Below are positions 8,485-17,122 of a stretch of DNA of 64,000 nucleotides, piece after piece (positions within the stretch are counted from its first letter, which is position 1; each line of letters starts with the position of its first letter). The notes under the pieces were generated by a model. That model searched no databases. It saw only the letters and a list, made by a program, of their open reading frames with translations, and was not told the DNA's origin. The translations under genes and the position numbers were made by a program. The DNA comes from Acidobacteriota bacterium (GTDB lineage Bacteria; Acidobacteriota; Thermoanaerobaculia; Multivoradales; Multivoraceae): contig JAPOXA010000066.1 of the NCBI GenBank assembly GCA_026707325.1, positions 62,001 through 126,000 on the forward strand, written 5' to 3'.

Positions 8485-9075
8485 CTACCTTAGTGGGATG
8501 CGGATGACCACGCCACCCATCGTGTCGCCTGGCTCGAAGTCGTCCCTGGGACTGTCCTTGTGGGCGTTGTGGCAGGCGATGCAGGCGGGCGACACGGCGA
8601 TGTCGGGGTAGACGGCGGTGAAGTAATCGACGCCGCCCAGGGTCTCCGTGCCGTAGAACGGCCGCGACGGGTCCTCGGCGACCTGGTCGAGACCGGCGAT
8701 TTCCATCTCGGTCTTCGGAGCGTTCGTCTTCTGGATCGGCCACTTCGAGAGCAGGGCGTAGCTGAACCGGTCCGTCTTCCCGGCCGTCAGTTCGGCGCTC
8801 ATGCGGAACATCTGGGCCGGCAGGGGCAGAGCCTTCTCGTCGCGCCAGTGTTCGCTGGCCGCAATGACCGCCTCTTCGTCCTGCAGACGGTGAACGACCT
8901 GATTCGCGTAGACCGTCCGGTCGGACTCGATCACCGCGTACAGGGCGTCCGCCATGGCTCGGGGCGAGATGTGCCCGGCCGCGGTTTCCGCGGGCGACGA
9001 ATCACCGCCGCAACCCGGCACGGCAATCGCCAATGCCAGAACCGCAGCCGAAAACACGTCACGGTTCCTGTTCAC
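8485..9075 (-). CDS. Tll0287-like (DUF3365) c-type haem protein
   Basis: A 196-residue exported haem protein. The domain runs from MADALYAVIESDRTVYA to the end and has the Tll0287-like (DUF3365) pattern: VVHRLQDEEAV, NAPKTEME and a c-type haem site, CIACHN, close to the C-terminus. The N-terminus is hydrophobic and ends in AVPGCGGD, so it may be a lipoprotein. The GTG at 9073-9075 was chosen because it overlaps the end of the multihaem cytochrome gene by 17 bases and gives a compact signal peptide; an upstream ATG would add 14 residues. The domain is known as a haem/redox sensor or electron carrier. Position at the end of the redox operon suggests it accepts electrons from, or senses, the multihaem cytochrome. 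Confidence 0.82.
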   Translation of the reverse strand: MNRNRDVFSAAVLALAIAVPGCGGDSSPAETAAGHISPRAMADALYAVIESDRTVYANQVVHRLQDEEAVIAASEHWRDEKALPLPAQMFRMSAELTAGKTDRFSYALLSKWPIQKTNAPKTEMEIAGLDQVAEDPSRPFYGTETLGGVDYFTAVYPDIAVSPACIACHNAHKDSPRDDFEPGDTMGGVVIRIPLR

Positions 9076-10411
9076 CCGACTCCAGTCTAGCCAACGCCAT
9101 GTCGATGCTGTCCACATGCCGAGCCGGCCGGCCGTCGAAGTTCCGCCGGATCAGATCCCGGTCCGCCAGCGCGTCGACGGAAAGCGCCAGCGAGTGGCAG
9201 GTCATGCAGACGCCACGGATCATCTTCTCGTTCGGGCGCAGGTTGGCGTTCTGATTGTGCTCGACGACGATCCGGTCCTCGCCGGCGACCCGGCGCTGCT
9301 CGCGCGGCAGGTGACAGGTGGCACAACTGACGCCGCTCCCCGGCTCGCCCTCGCCCGCGATCTCCCGCCGCCAGAGCCGGTGATGAGGCGAATCGACGTA
9401 GGCCAGGGAGTGCTCGTCCGCATGGCAGGCGAGGCATCCCTCGACCGCGGCGGCGCGGACATCGACGCCGTGAACGTCGTGGCAGGCGCCGCAGTCGATT
9501 GTCCGGGCCAGGGCCTCCCGCCTCATCGGCAGGCGCGCCTTGGCCGGCGACATGGAGGCCAGACCCACGGCCCAGCGCATGCCATGGCGACCAGCCTGGA
9601 AGCCCCGAGACTCCAGCTCGTGGCAGCCGCCGCACATCTCCCGCTCTGGACGATCGGTCCAGCCCGACGCGCCGGTCTCGTGGCAGTCCGGGCAGCCGAC
9701 CTCCGTCAAGGCGTGCGACGAAGCGGCCCAGGCGGCCAGCAGCTCGGGCGAGGCGTCCGCGCCGCCTTCGGCGCCAGCCGGCGCCACCTCTGCCGGCGCC
9801 TCCGTATCCTCCGCCGCGAGCGCCGTCCGCTCGCCGCCGTCCCGCAACACCCCGCCCGAGCGCGGCGGCAGCAAGCCGCGCACGGTGTTGACCGGGTCGC
9901 GGCCGTGCCGCGCCAGGAAGTCCTCGTACAGCGAGCGGTTGTCGTGGTACTTGTGGCAGCCCCCGGAAGCGCAGGTGTCGAACCCGAACCCCTGGTGGCT
10001 CGGGCGCTCCTCGCCGACCTCCGCGTGGCAGTGGAGACAAAAGTCGGCCGGCAACGTGAGGCCCATCGCGCCCGTGATGCCGGGCCGATGCTCGGTGTGG
10101 CAGGTCACGCAACGCCGCGCGTCCAGGCGCTCGAGATCGGCCGCGTTCCGCGGATCCGCGAACTTCCGGTCGCCATGCGAGTCTTCCGCGGCTTCCAGCT
10201 CCTCCGCGTGGCAGTCGAGGCACGCCTGCTGACGGACGCCGCCGAAGGCCGAATGGCAACTGTCGCAGGCGAGCTCGATCTGGTGGTGGCCGTCCGTCGT
10301 CCGGCCGGGCAGGAAGAGGCTGCGGTCCTCGCCGGTCAGTTCGAGCGCCAGGTAGCCGGCCAGGGCGAGGGTCGCCGCGACCCAGACGAGGACGATCGCG
10401 CTGGCCCGCAT
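9059..10411 (-). CDS. Multihaem c-type cytochrome (11 haem sites)
   Basis: A 450-residue periplasmic cytochrome anchored by an N-terminal hydrophobic helix (VLVWVAATLALAGYLALEL) with no clear cleavage site. Ten CxxCH haem sites are visible (CDSCH, CLDCH, CVTCH, CLHCH, CPDCH, CGGCH, CGACH, CLACH, CATCH, CMTCH) plus one spaced CASGGCH (CX4CH), the unusual type seen in some cytochrome c3/octahaem proteins. The haems fall in two groups separated by a low-complexity Ala/Glu/Gly-rich linker around residues 180-225. It starts 4 bases after the fused flavoprotein-cytochrome b gene and overlaps the Tll0287-like gene. The natural reading is a conduit that carries electrons from the inner-membrane di-haem domain into the periplasm. 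The terminal acceptor is unknown; nitrogen oxides or metals are possible. Confidence 0.92.
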   Translation of the reverse strand: MRASAIVLVWVAATLALAGYLALELTGEDRSLFLPGRTTDGHHQIELACDSCHSAFGGVRQQACLDCHAEELEAAEDSHGDRKFADPRNAADLERLDARRCVTCHTEHRPGITGAMGLTLPADFCLHCHAEVGEERPSHQGFGFDTCASGGCHKYHDNRSLYEDFLARHGRDPVNTVRGLLPPRSGGVLRDGGERTALAAEDTEAPAEVAPAGAEGGADASPELLAAWAASSHALTEVGCPDCHETGASGWTDRPEREMCGGCHELESRGFQAGRHGMRWAVGLASMSPAKARLPMRREALARTIDCGACHDVHGVDVRAAAVEGCLACHADEHSLAYVDSPHHRLWRREIAGEGEPGSGVSCATCHLPREQRRVAGEDRIVVEHNQNANLRPNEKMIRGVCMTCHSLALSVDALADRDLIRRNFDGRPARHVDSIDMALARLESGEQEP

Positions 10412-10415
10412 GCGG

Positions 10416-12329
10416 TCAGAACCTGTACGAGACGACGACGTGGAACGCCAGCAGCACGGGCAGCGGCCAGACGGCGAGGACGTGGAGCCAGAACATGAGG
10501 CGGACGTTTCGCCGTCCCACGCCCGCGGCGGCGGCGGCCCCAGCCACGCCGGCCAGCAGGAAGGCGACCATCAGCAGCTGGTTGAACCCCGACCCGACCC
10601 GAAGGCCCGTGTGTGCAACCAACGCCACGGCGGACAGCGCCGCGAGGGCGCCGTGCGCGAGACGCCAGCGCGCGAGGTCGCCCGACCCGAAGAAGCGGAA
10701 GCGCTTGCGCAACGAGAGGCCCGTCGCCAGCAGGGCCAGGCCGAGCGTTCCGAACCCGGTCGCCTGCCTCCAGACGCCGCTGCGGTACAAGGCGTCGGGA
10801 AGACCGGCGCCGCCTGCGCTGTCCGCAAGCGGCCATGGCGCAAGGCCCGCGATCGCCAGCGCGACCGCCACGGCCACCGCGGCGGCCGCGATCAGGCCCC
10901 CGTTCGTGGCCCCGGTCGTCGCGTCGGCGGCGAGTTCGCGCAGCAGGGGCCGGCAGGAACCGCAGACCGTCGAGGCGCCGGTGCGCTCGGCCAGCGCCGA
11001 CGCCGACGCACAACCCCGGGCCCTGGCCCCGCTCAACTCGCCGCGCGTGATCTCCAGGCAGTTGCAGACGACCGCGGAGGCCGGCCACTCCGCCACCGGC
11101 AACCGCGCCGGACGATTCGAGAACGCGCCGTTCCGCAGGAAGGCCTGGACCTGCTGGGGCCAGATCCGGCGCCGTTCGAGGATGAGGTCCTGTGCAAGGC
11201 CGATCTCCCGCCAGGGACCGACCGAGACCGCCCCGACCAGCCGCCGATCCCTGAGGACGATCCGCCGGTACACGCCGTCACCGCGCCAGGTCAGGCGAAC
11301 GCCGCGCTGAGCGGTGTCGCCCAGGGTCCAGACATCGATCTCGGGCAACCGAAGCCGCACGGCCGGGGTGTAGCCGATGTACCTGCTCTTCCGCCCCGCG
11401 ACGATCTCGGCCAGCGTCTCGGCCATGCGATAGCCCGGCGCCACGAAACCGTGGACGACGCCGTTGTGCGAGGCGCATTCGCCGATCGCGTGGAGCTCCG
11501 GGTCCGCGGTCCGCAGTTCGTCGTCGACCACGATCCCGCCTCGTCCTTCGGCGACCGGGAGCCCCGCGCTCCGGGCCAGTTCGTCGCGCGGCCGAACGCC
11601 GGCCGTCAGGACGACCAGGTCCGCGCCCTGCGATTCGACTCCGTTGCCGAAGGAGACGACGAGCCGACCGTCGCCGGCGGCGATTCGCCGAACCTGCACG
11701 CCCGCGAGCGAGCGCACTCCCGTCTCGCGGACGCGCTCCTGAAGAAGCGCCGACGCCTCCGCGTCGAGTTGGCGGCTCATCAGGCCCGGCCCGGACTCCA
11801 CCAGGACGACATCGAGGTTCAGGCGGCGCAGGGCGTCGGCGGCCTCGATGCCGAGGAGTCCCCCGCCGACGACGACGGCGGACCGGGACTCTACCGCCCG
11901 TTCCCTGATCCGTTCCAGATCGTCGACGGTGCGATAGGCGAAGACGCCCTCGCGGCCGACTCCCTCGACCGGCGGCACGAAGGGCGAGGAACCCGTCGCC
12001 AGCACCAGCCGGTCGTAGGGAATGCGGTACCCGTTGCCCGTGCGCACCGCCCGGTCGCCGCGGTCGATCGAGGCCACGCGGTGTCCCGTGATGACGCGCA
12101 CCCCCAGGTCGCGCGCCCATCCCGGCGGGCACAACGCGAGCCTCCGCTCGTCGAGGTGATCGAACCAGGCGGTCAGGCGCACCCGGTCGTAGGCCGGACA
12201 AGGCTCCTCGCCGATGACCGTGACCGCGAAGCGCTCCGTTCCACCGAGAACCGCCAGCCGCTCGACGAAGCGGTGCGCGACCATGCCGAAGCCGGCGACG
12301 ACAAGCCGAGGTCGCCGTTCGCCGTTCAC
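10416..12329 (-). CDS. NirB-like NAD(P)H/FAD oxidoreductase fused to BFD [2Fe-2S] domain and di-haem-b membrane domain
   Basis: A 637-residue fusion. Residues 1-400 form a pyridine-nucleotide-disulphide oxidoreductase like the head of NirB: FAD-binding GFGMVAHRFVERL near the start, LATGSSPFVPP, the NAD(P)H-binding VVVGGGLLGIEAA and LHAIGECASH. Next is a BFD-like [2Fe-2S] domain with Cys422-x-Cys424 and Cys456-x2-Cys459. The last about 165 residues carry about five transmembrane helices, with two His-x13-His pairs (559/573 and 616/630) on separate helices, the spacing for two b haems. No sirohaem nitrite-reductase domain follows, so it is not a normal NirB. The GTG start at 12329 overlaps the DUF4160 stop by 4 bases. 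Inferred role: NAD(P)H oxidation coupled to membrane b haems and then to the multihaem cytochrome downstream. Confidence 0.85.
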   Translation of the reverse strand: MNGERRPRLVVAGFGMVAHRFVERLAVLGGTERFAVTVIGEEPCPAYDRVRLTAWFDHLDERRLALCPPGWARDLGVRVITGHRVASIDRGDRAVRTGNGYRIPYDRLVLATGSSPFVPPVEGVGREGVFAYRTVDDLERIRERAVESRSAVVVGGGLLGIEAADALRRLNLDVVLVESGPGLMSRQLDAEASALLQERVRETGVRSLAGVQVRRIAAGDGRLVVSFGNGVESQGADLVVLTAGVRPRDELARSAGLPVAEGRGGIVVDDELRTADPELHAIGECASHNGVVHGFVAPGYRMAETLAEIVAGRKSRYIGYTPAVRLRLPEIDVWTLGDTAQRGVRLTWRGDGVYRRIVLRDRRLVGAVSVGPWREIGLAQDLILERRRIWPQQVQAFLRNGAFSNRPARLPVAEWPASAVVCNCLEITRGELSGARARGCASASALAERTGASTVCGSCRPLLRELAADATTGATNGGLIAAAAVAVAVALAIAGLAPWPLADSAGGAGLPDALYRSGVWRQATGFGTLGLALLATGLSLRKRFRFFGSGDLARWRLAHGALAALSAVALVAHTGLRVGSGFNQLLMVAFLLAGVAGAAAAAGVGRRNVRLMFWLHVLAVWPLPVLLAFHVVVSYRF

Positions 12330-12586
12330 TCGAGCGGAGGAATCGAACCGGGATCTTCCGAGCGCTGCCCCCGCTTCCAGTTCCGCCGCAACTCCTCTCG
12401 CCGCAGAGACGCCCACTCCATCACCAGGCCGAGAGCACGCGGAGGGAGGCGGCCCTTCAACACGGTCAGCCTCTCGATGCCGATCAACACGACCGCTCCG
12501 CCGTATCTGACGTGGAAATGGGCCGGGGGAGTGTCCCTCTTTTCCATCTCGATGACGATGCCGTAGAACCGGCTGATTTCACGCAT
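12326..12586 (-). CDS. DUF4160 domain protein
   Basis: An 86-residue protein matching DUF4160: the ISRFYGIVIEM start, PPAHFHVRYGG, a beta-strand IGIERLTVLKGRLPPRAL and the helix VMEWASLRREELRRNW. The family is small, cytoplasmic and usually paired with DUF2442; the pair is suspected to be a toxin-antitoxin-like module. No DUF2442 gene is visible here, and the C-terminal tail (GQRSEDPGSIPPLE) runs on into a 4-base overlap with the GTG start of the redox fusion gene, so the two are probably translated together. Whether it regulates the redox operon or is a chance remnant is open. Confidence 0.82.
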   Translation of the reverse strand: MREISRFYGIVIEMEKRDTPPAHFHVRYGGAVVLIGIERLTVLKGRLPPRALGLVMEWASLRREELRRNWKRGQRSEDPGSIPPLE

Positions 12587-12707
12587 CAGCGAGAGAGTTC
12601 CTCCGTCGAGAACCGTTCCTGAACCCGCGACCGGCGAACCCTACCAGTCGAGCGTCCGGTCAACCTCTGCGGCGCCCCATTGAGAGCCGACGTGTCAAGG
12701 TGGACGA

Positions 12708-13379
12708 TCAATCCTCGTCTCCGCGCCAGCCTTCGCGCCGGGATGCGCGGATTTCGTCGATCTCGGCCTGAACGGCCTCCCGCGTGCGCGTCGCCGGCGC
12801 CTGACGCAGGTCCTCCAGAACATTGAGCATGCGCAGACGTTCGCCTTCGCTCAGGCTTCCCCGGGGCGCCAGTCGCAGGCCCGCGGTCGTCGTGACCTTC
12901 GTGCTTGCCGGGATGTCCTCCGTCACGACGCAGTTCACGCCGATGAAGACGTCGTCGCCGATCTCGATGCTCCCGATCAGCCGGGTGCCGGCGCCGACGA
13001 AGACGTTGTCGCCGAGGGTCGGCATCTGGTCCAGCCGCCTGCCGGTCGGGGCGCCGATCGTCACCTGATGCAGCAACGTTCCGTTTCGCCCGATGCGAAC
13101 ACCGTTGCCGATCACCAGGCCGATGCCGTGGCTGATGAACAGACCCGGTCCGATGCGGGCCCCCGGCGCAATGTCGACGCTGTTGAAGAAGAGCGACAGC
13201 CGGGCGACGAACGGCCCCACAAACGGAATGCGACGGCTCTTGAACCAGTGGGCGATCCGGTAGAGAACGACGGCCTGGTAGCCGTTCTCGAACAGCAGCG
13301 ACTCGAGCACATAGAAGGGGAACGGCTTGGTCTTGATCGCGCGCAGCCGTCGCGTGTCCTCGCGCAGGTTCTTCAGCAT
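12708..13379 (-). CDS. Serine acetyltransferase-like hexapeptide-repeat transferase
   Basis: A 223-residue left-handed beta-helix acyltransferase of the CysE/LbH type. The N-terminal helical part (LESLLFENGYQAVVLYRIAHW) is followed by hexapeptide repeats (IAPGARIGPGLFI, SHGIGLVIGNGVRIG, LGDNVFVGAGTRLIG, IGDDVFIGVNCVV). The catalytic His/Asp of serine acetyltransferases would be in the FISHGIGLVIG block. The ATG at 13379 is used because the family starts just before this helix; it overlaps the preceding glycosyltransferase stop by 7 bases, so the two are co-translated. In this setting an O-acetyl or other acyl transfer onto a surface sugar is as likely as cysteine synthesis. Confidence 0.82.
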   Translation of the reverse strand: MLKNLREDTRRLRAIKTKPFPFYVLESLLFENGYQAVVLYRIAHWFKSRRIPFVGPFVARLSLFFNSVDIAPGARIGPGLFISHGIGLVIGNGVRIGRNGTLLHQVTIGAPTGRRLDQMPTLGDNVFVGAGTRLIGSIEIGDDVFIGVNCVVTEDIPASTKVTTTAGLRLAPRGSLSEGERLRMLNVLEDLRQAPATRTREAVQAEIDEIRASRREGWRGDED

Positions 13380-14308
13380 GCTCTGGCGCCCTCGTCGATC
13401 CCCGGCGGCGGCGCCATCGGCGCCCGGAGGCCCTCGATCACGCCGCGGAGCTTGGCGATGACGGCGCCCTGGTTGCCGCGGACGAGTTCGCGAAAGAAGG
13501 CCAGGAAGAGGCCTGCCGAGAGAAACACGAGAAACGAGCACCACTGGAGCGGCCCGCCGTAGCGCCGCACGAACAAGGCGGCGCTACGGCCGTTGAAGAA
13601 CGTCCGCGATGCCCGGTAGCCGCCGACCGTTCGCGCCACCATGTGGTAGAGCACGGCCCGGTGCGCGTAGTAGCAGCGGTAGCCGCGCGCCTTCATCCGC
13701 ATGCACCAGTCGGCGTCGTCGAGCGCCAGGTGGAACAGCGGATCCCAGAGACCGACCTCCTCGACGACGCTCCGGCGCACGAGCATCGCGCAGCCGTTCA
13801 CGTAGGGCACTTCCTCATCGCGGTCGTACTGACCACGATCGATCTGTCCCTCGCCGCGCTCCCGAGTCATCGACTCGCGGAAGCGGATGCGGCCACCGGC
13901 CGACCACAGGCGGTCGCGCTCTCCGTGGTAGAGGATCTTCGGACCCACGCAGCCGATGCCGTGATTCGCCTCCGCCACCGCCACCAGTTGGTCGAGAAAG
14001 TCCGGCTCGACCTCAATGTCGTTGTTGAGCAGCAGCAGGTAATCGACGCCGCGATCCACCGCCAACTCGATCCCCAGGTTCATGCCGTAGACCACCCCCC
14101 GGTTCTCCTCAACCCGGATCTGCGTGACGTTCGGGTGGGCGGCGGCGACCGCCTCGAACGAGCCGTCGCTTGAACCGTTGTCGATGTGAATCAACTCGCA
14201 GGCGGCATATGTCATCGCCTCCAGACTGCGTAGCGCCTGCAGCGTGATGTCGCGCCCGTTGTAGTTCAGGACGAGGGCGGCAACCGTCGGTACTCCCTCC
14301 CCAGCCAC
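13373..14308 (-). CDS. Family 2 glycosyltransferase
   Basis: A 311-residue GT2 (GT-A fold) enzyme of the rhamnosyltransferase-like WcaA class. Visible are the nucleotide-sugar strand AALVLNYNGRD, DNGSSDGSFE, the metal-binding LLLNNDIEVEPDFLD (DxD position), and the acceptor-side DPLFHLALDDADWCMRMKARG block with the ED/DD catalytic region. A C-terminal hydrophobic stretch (WCSFLVFLSAGLFLAFF) suggests membrane attachment. Translation starts at GTG (14306-14308). It is followed with overlap by an acyltransferase, so the pair probably builds and decorates a surface polysaccharide. Donor and acceptor are unknown. Confidence 0.9.
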   Translation of the reverse strand: MAGEGVPTVAALVLNYNGRDITLQALRSLEAMTYAACELIHIDNGSSDGSFEAVAAAHPNVTQIRVEENRGVVYGMNLGIELAVDRGVDYLLLLNNDIEVEPDFLDQLVAVAEANHGIGCVGPKILYHGERDRLWSAGGRIRFRESMTRERGEGQIDRGQYDRDEEVPYVNGCAMLVRRSVVEEVGLWDPLFHLALDDADWCMRMKARGYRCYYAHRAVLYHMVARTVGGYRASRTFFNGRSAALFVRRYGGPLQWCSFLVFLSAGLFLAFFRELVRGNQGAVIAKLRGVIEGLRAPMAPPPGIDEGARAC

Positions 14309-14349
14309 GCGGGCAGCGTAACGCAGAGGCGGCGGGTAACATCCGCGTC

Positions 14350-15798
14350 ATGCGCCGCTGCCTCCTCGCCGCCGCGCTCATCCTGCCCTGCGTTGCGCCA
14401 CCCGCGCTTGCACAGTCGGCGGCCGAGCCGGCGCCAACCCCACTCTGGCCGGGCTTCCGTGGACCGGACGGCATCCCCGTTTCGGACAACGACCGGCTGC
14501 CGCTCCACTGGTCCACCGCCGAGAACGTCGAATGGAGCGTCGACGTGCCGGGTTCCGGCTGGTCGTCGCCGATCGTCGTCGGCAACACCGTCTTCCTGAC
14601 CACAACGGCCAGACCGACCGAGGCGACCAAGCGACCCGAGTTCGGCACCGACTACAGCAACGAGTTCATGCGCGAGCTACGGGAACAGGGGCTTCCCTGG
14701 GAGGAAGTCCTCAAGCGCCACGACGAACGCTTCATCGAGTTCCCCGACGAGGTCGATCTCGACTACCAGTTGATCGCCTACTCGCTAGAGGACGGCGCCG
14801 AACTCTGGCGGCGCACCTTCTTCGCCGGACCGCCACCCGGAGGCCGACACTCGAAGAACACCTTCGCCTCCGAGACGCCGGTCACCGACGGCGAGACGAT
14901 CTTCGTCTACACCACCGGTCTCGGTCTGTGGGCCTACTCGCTGGAGGGCGAACTGCGCTGGGAGCGGCGGCTGGATCCGTTCCAGATCTACATGGACTTC
15001 GGGACCGGCGGTTCGCCCGCCCTCACGGACGACCTGGTCGTCATCCTGAACGACAACCAGGAGCACCCGTTCCTTGCCGCCTTCTCCAAGCAGGACGGCC
15101 GCGAGTTCTGGCGCGCGGCCCGGGGGCGGCTCGCCGCCCCGCACGCCCCCAACCACCGGACCTCCTGGAGCACACCCTTCGTCTGGCGTCACGACGAGCG
15201 CACCGAAATCGTCGCTCTCGGCCCCTACACCGCGATCAGCTACGACACGATGGGCCGGGAGCTGTGGCGGCTGACCCGCCACTCGCTGCTGCCGGTACCG
15301 ACGCCCTTCGCCTACCGGGGCCTCCTGTATGTGACGTCCGGCGTTCACGGCGACCAGAACCGGCCGATCACCGCGATCCGCCCCGGCGCCGCAGGCGATC
15401 TCACCCTGGCCGAGGACGAAACCGGCAACGAGTTCGTCATCTGGAACGACAACCGGGCCGGCACTTACATCCCTACTCCCGTGCCCTACAAGGGCTCCCT
15501 GTGGGTGGTCTACGACCGCGGCATCTTCGCCCGCTACGACGCGGCCACCGGAGAGCGGCTGTACCGGGCGCGGATCGAGGACTCGAACGGCCACTTCACG
15601 ACCTCGCCCTGGGCCTACCGCGACCGCATCTTCGCCACCGACGAGGCCGGCACGACGTTCGTGTTCGGAACCGGCGACGAGTTCGAGCAGCTCAACGCGA
15701 ATCCGCTGAACGAGATGACCCTCGCGTCTCCGGCGCTGGCCGGCGACCGGCTGGTCATGCGAACGCGGTCGAAGCTGTACAGCATCCGCGAGGACTGA
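14350..15798 (+). CDS. Secreted PQQ-like beta-propeller protein
   Basis: A 482-residue exported protein with a signal peptide (MRRCLLAAALILPCVAPP, cleavage near ALAQ). The mature chain has the repeats of PQQ-binding-like/BamB-type beta-propellers: WPGFRGPDG, WSVDVPGSGWSSPIVVGNTVFL, YSLEDGAELWRRTF, SLEGELRWERRL, FSKQDGREFWRA and FATDEAGTTFVF. The WPxFRGPxG start is characteristic of the large planctomycete/acidobacterial group of such proteins. No dehydrogenase active site is visible, so an enzymatic quinoprotein role is unlikely; it may be a periplasmic scaffold. It is divergent from the glycosyltransferase, with 41 bases between starts. Confidence 0.85.
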   Translation: MRRCLLAAALILPCVAPPALAQSAAEPAPTPLWPGFRGPDGIPVSDNDRLPLHWSTAENVEWSVDVPGSGWSSPIVVGNTVFLTTTARPTEATKRPEFGTDYSNEFMRELREQGLPWEEVLKRHDERFIEFPDEVDLDYQLIAYSLEDGAELWRRTFFAGPPPGGRHSKNTFASETPVTDGETIFVYTTGLGLWAYSLEGELRWERRLDPFQIYMDFGTGGSPALTDDLVVILNDNQEHPFLAAFSKQDGREFWRAARGRLAAPHAPNHRTSWSTPFVWRHDERTEIVALGPYTAISYDTMGRELWRLTRHSLLPVPTPFAYRGLLYVTSGVHGDQNRPITAIRPGAAGDLTLAEDETGNEFVIWNDNRAGTYIPTPVPYKGSLWVVYDRGIFARYDAATGERLYRARIEDSNGHFTTSPWAYRDRIFATDEAGTTFVFGTGDEFEQLNANPLNEMTLASPALAGDRLVMRTRSKLYSIRED

Positions 15799-15844
15799 CG
15801 GACAGCCGGCATTCTCCCTCCAGGAAGGAGAGACTCGCCCGGAC

Positions 15845-15865
15845 TTCTCCTTCTCACGAGGAGAA
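15845..15865. terminator. Hairpin between converging genes
   Basis: A perfect 7-bp stem, ttctcct (15845-15851) with aggagaa (15859-15865), in the 91-base gap between the beta-propeller gene (+) and the end of the C-methyltransferase (-). Its place suits a bidirectional terminator. No T-run is seen. Confidence 0.35.
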
Positions 15866-15889
15866 CCTGATCGGTGGCGCACCCAGTGG

Positions 15890-17122
15890 TCAGACGATCC
15901 GGACTTCCGGCACCGGCAGAATGAACCTGCCGCCGCGGCGGCGGAACTCGGCCTGCTGGGCGAGGATCTCCTCTTCGAAGTTCCAGGCCAGGAGCAGAAC
16001 GTGGTCCGGCGCCGGTTCTTCCAGGAGCCGCTCCGGCGCGACGATCGGGATGTGGGAGCCCGGTGTGTAGCGGCCCTGCTTGAGCGGGCTGCGGTCGGCG
16101 ATGAAGTCGAGCGTTTCCGGGCCTAGCCGCAAGAACTCAAGCAGCGTGCTGCCCTTGGCGGGCGCGCCGTAGCCGGCGAGACGGCGGCCCTCGGCCTTGA
16201 GGCCGTTGAGGCAGTCCACGACCTCCGCCTTCAACCCGCCGACTCGGTCGGCGAACGTGCGCCAGGTGTCGAAGCGGTCGATGCCGAGCTGCTTCTCGGC
16301 GGCGAGGACCTCTTCCACGCTGCGGTCCACGTCGCCCTCGCCGCGGCGCATCACGGTCGCCCGGAGTTGGCCATGGTGGATCGGCAGCCGTTCCGCCCGC
16401 ACGACCTCCATGCCGTGGTCCGCGAAGTGCCGCATCATCGGGCCCAGCGCCCAGTAGGAAACGTGCTCGTGGTACACGGTGTCGAACGCGAGCTGGTCGA
16501 GCAGGTCGACCAGATAGTGAGCCTCGACGACGAAGGCGCCGCCGGGCGCGAGGACCTCGTCGAGGCCCGATACGAAGCCTGAGAGGTCGGGGATGTGCGG
16601 AAACGTGTTCGTCGCGGTGATGAGCGCCGCGGGGCCCCAGCGGTCGGCGATCTCGCCGGCTGTGTCCGCGCCGAAGAAGCCCCGGTACCGCTCGATCCCG
16701 GTTTCGCGGCTGAACTCGGCCAGGTTCTCGGCCGGGTCGACGCCCAAGGTCCTGGCGCCGCGATCGCGGAAGCAGCAGAGGAGCGAAGCGTCGTTGCAGC
16801 CGATATCGATGACGAGGCCGCCGTCGGCGAGGTCATGCCTGGCAGTCAGCGCGGCCGCCAGGTCATCGAAGTGGGCCCGCAGCGTGTCGGAGGCGGAGGA
16901 CACGTAGAGGTAGTCCGTGAACATCGCCTCCGGCGGCACGCGGTCCACAAGCTGGACGTGGCCGCAGCCGTGGCAGAAGCCGACGCGCAGCGGGAAGCGC
17001 GGTTCGGGGCGGCTCAGGTCTTCGCCGCTGGGGAACTTGTTGGCGAGCGCCGTGCTGCCGAGGTCGAGGAAGGTCTCGACGCCTGATCCGGCACAGACGA
17101 TGCAGCTAGGAGGCTGCGCCAT
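15890..17122 (-). CDS. Sugar C-methyltransferase-like SAM methyltransferase
   Basis: A 410-residue three-part enzyme of the NDP-hexose C-methyltransferase (TylC3/NovU-like) family. The N-terminal zinc domain has CIVC near residue 8 and CHGCGHVQL near residue 46; the Rossmann methyltransferase core has VIDIGCNDASLL and FVVEAHYLVDLL; the C-terminal domain has LAGYGAPAKGSTLL, typical of the family. YHEHVSYW carries the Tyr/His/Glu catalytic region of C-3 methyltransferases. ATG at 17120-17122 begins MAQPPSC and is placed inside a 14-bp inverted repeat. As last gene of the heptose-type operon it would add a branching methyl group to a keto-sugar nucleotide. Confidence 0.88.
   Translation of the reverse strand: MAQPPSCIVCAGSGVETFLDLGSTALANKFPSGEDLSRPEPRFPLRVGFCHGCGHVQLVDRVPPEAMFTDYLYVSSASDTLRAHFDDLAAALTARHDLADGGLVIDIGCNDASLLCCFRDRGARTLGVDPAENLAEFSRETGIERYRGFFGADTAGEIADRWGPAALITATNTFPHIPDLSGFVSGLDEVLAPGGAFVVEAHYLVDLLDQLAFDTVYHEHVSYWALGPMMRHFADHGMEVVRAERLPIHHGQLRATVMRRGEGDVDRSVEEVLAAEKQLGIDRFDTWRTFADRVGGLKAEVVDCLNGLKAEGRRLAGYGAPAKGSTLLEFLRLGPETLDFIADRSPLKQGRYTPGSHIPIVAPERLLEEPAPDHVLLLAWNFEEEILAQQAEFRRRGGRFILPVPEVRIV

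Noticed and set aside
15876..15889. A fifth copy of the hairpin element (GCACCCAGT)
   Set aside because: The tail is present but no pair of adjacent stems precedes it, so a chance match is more likely.
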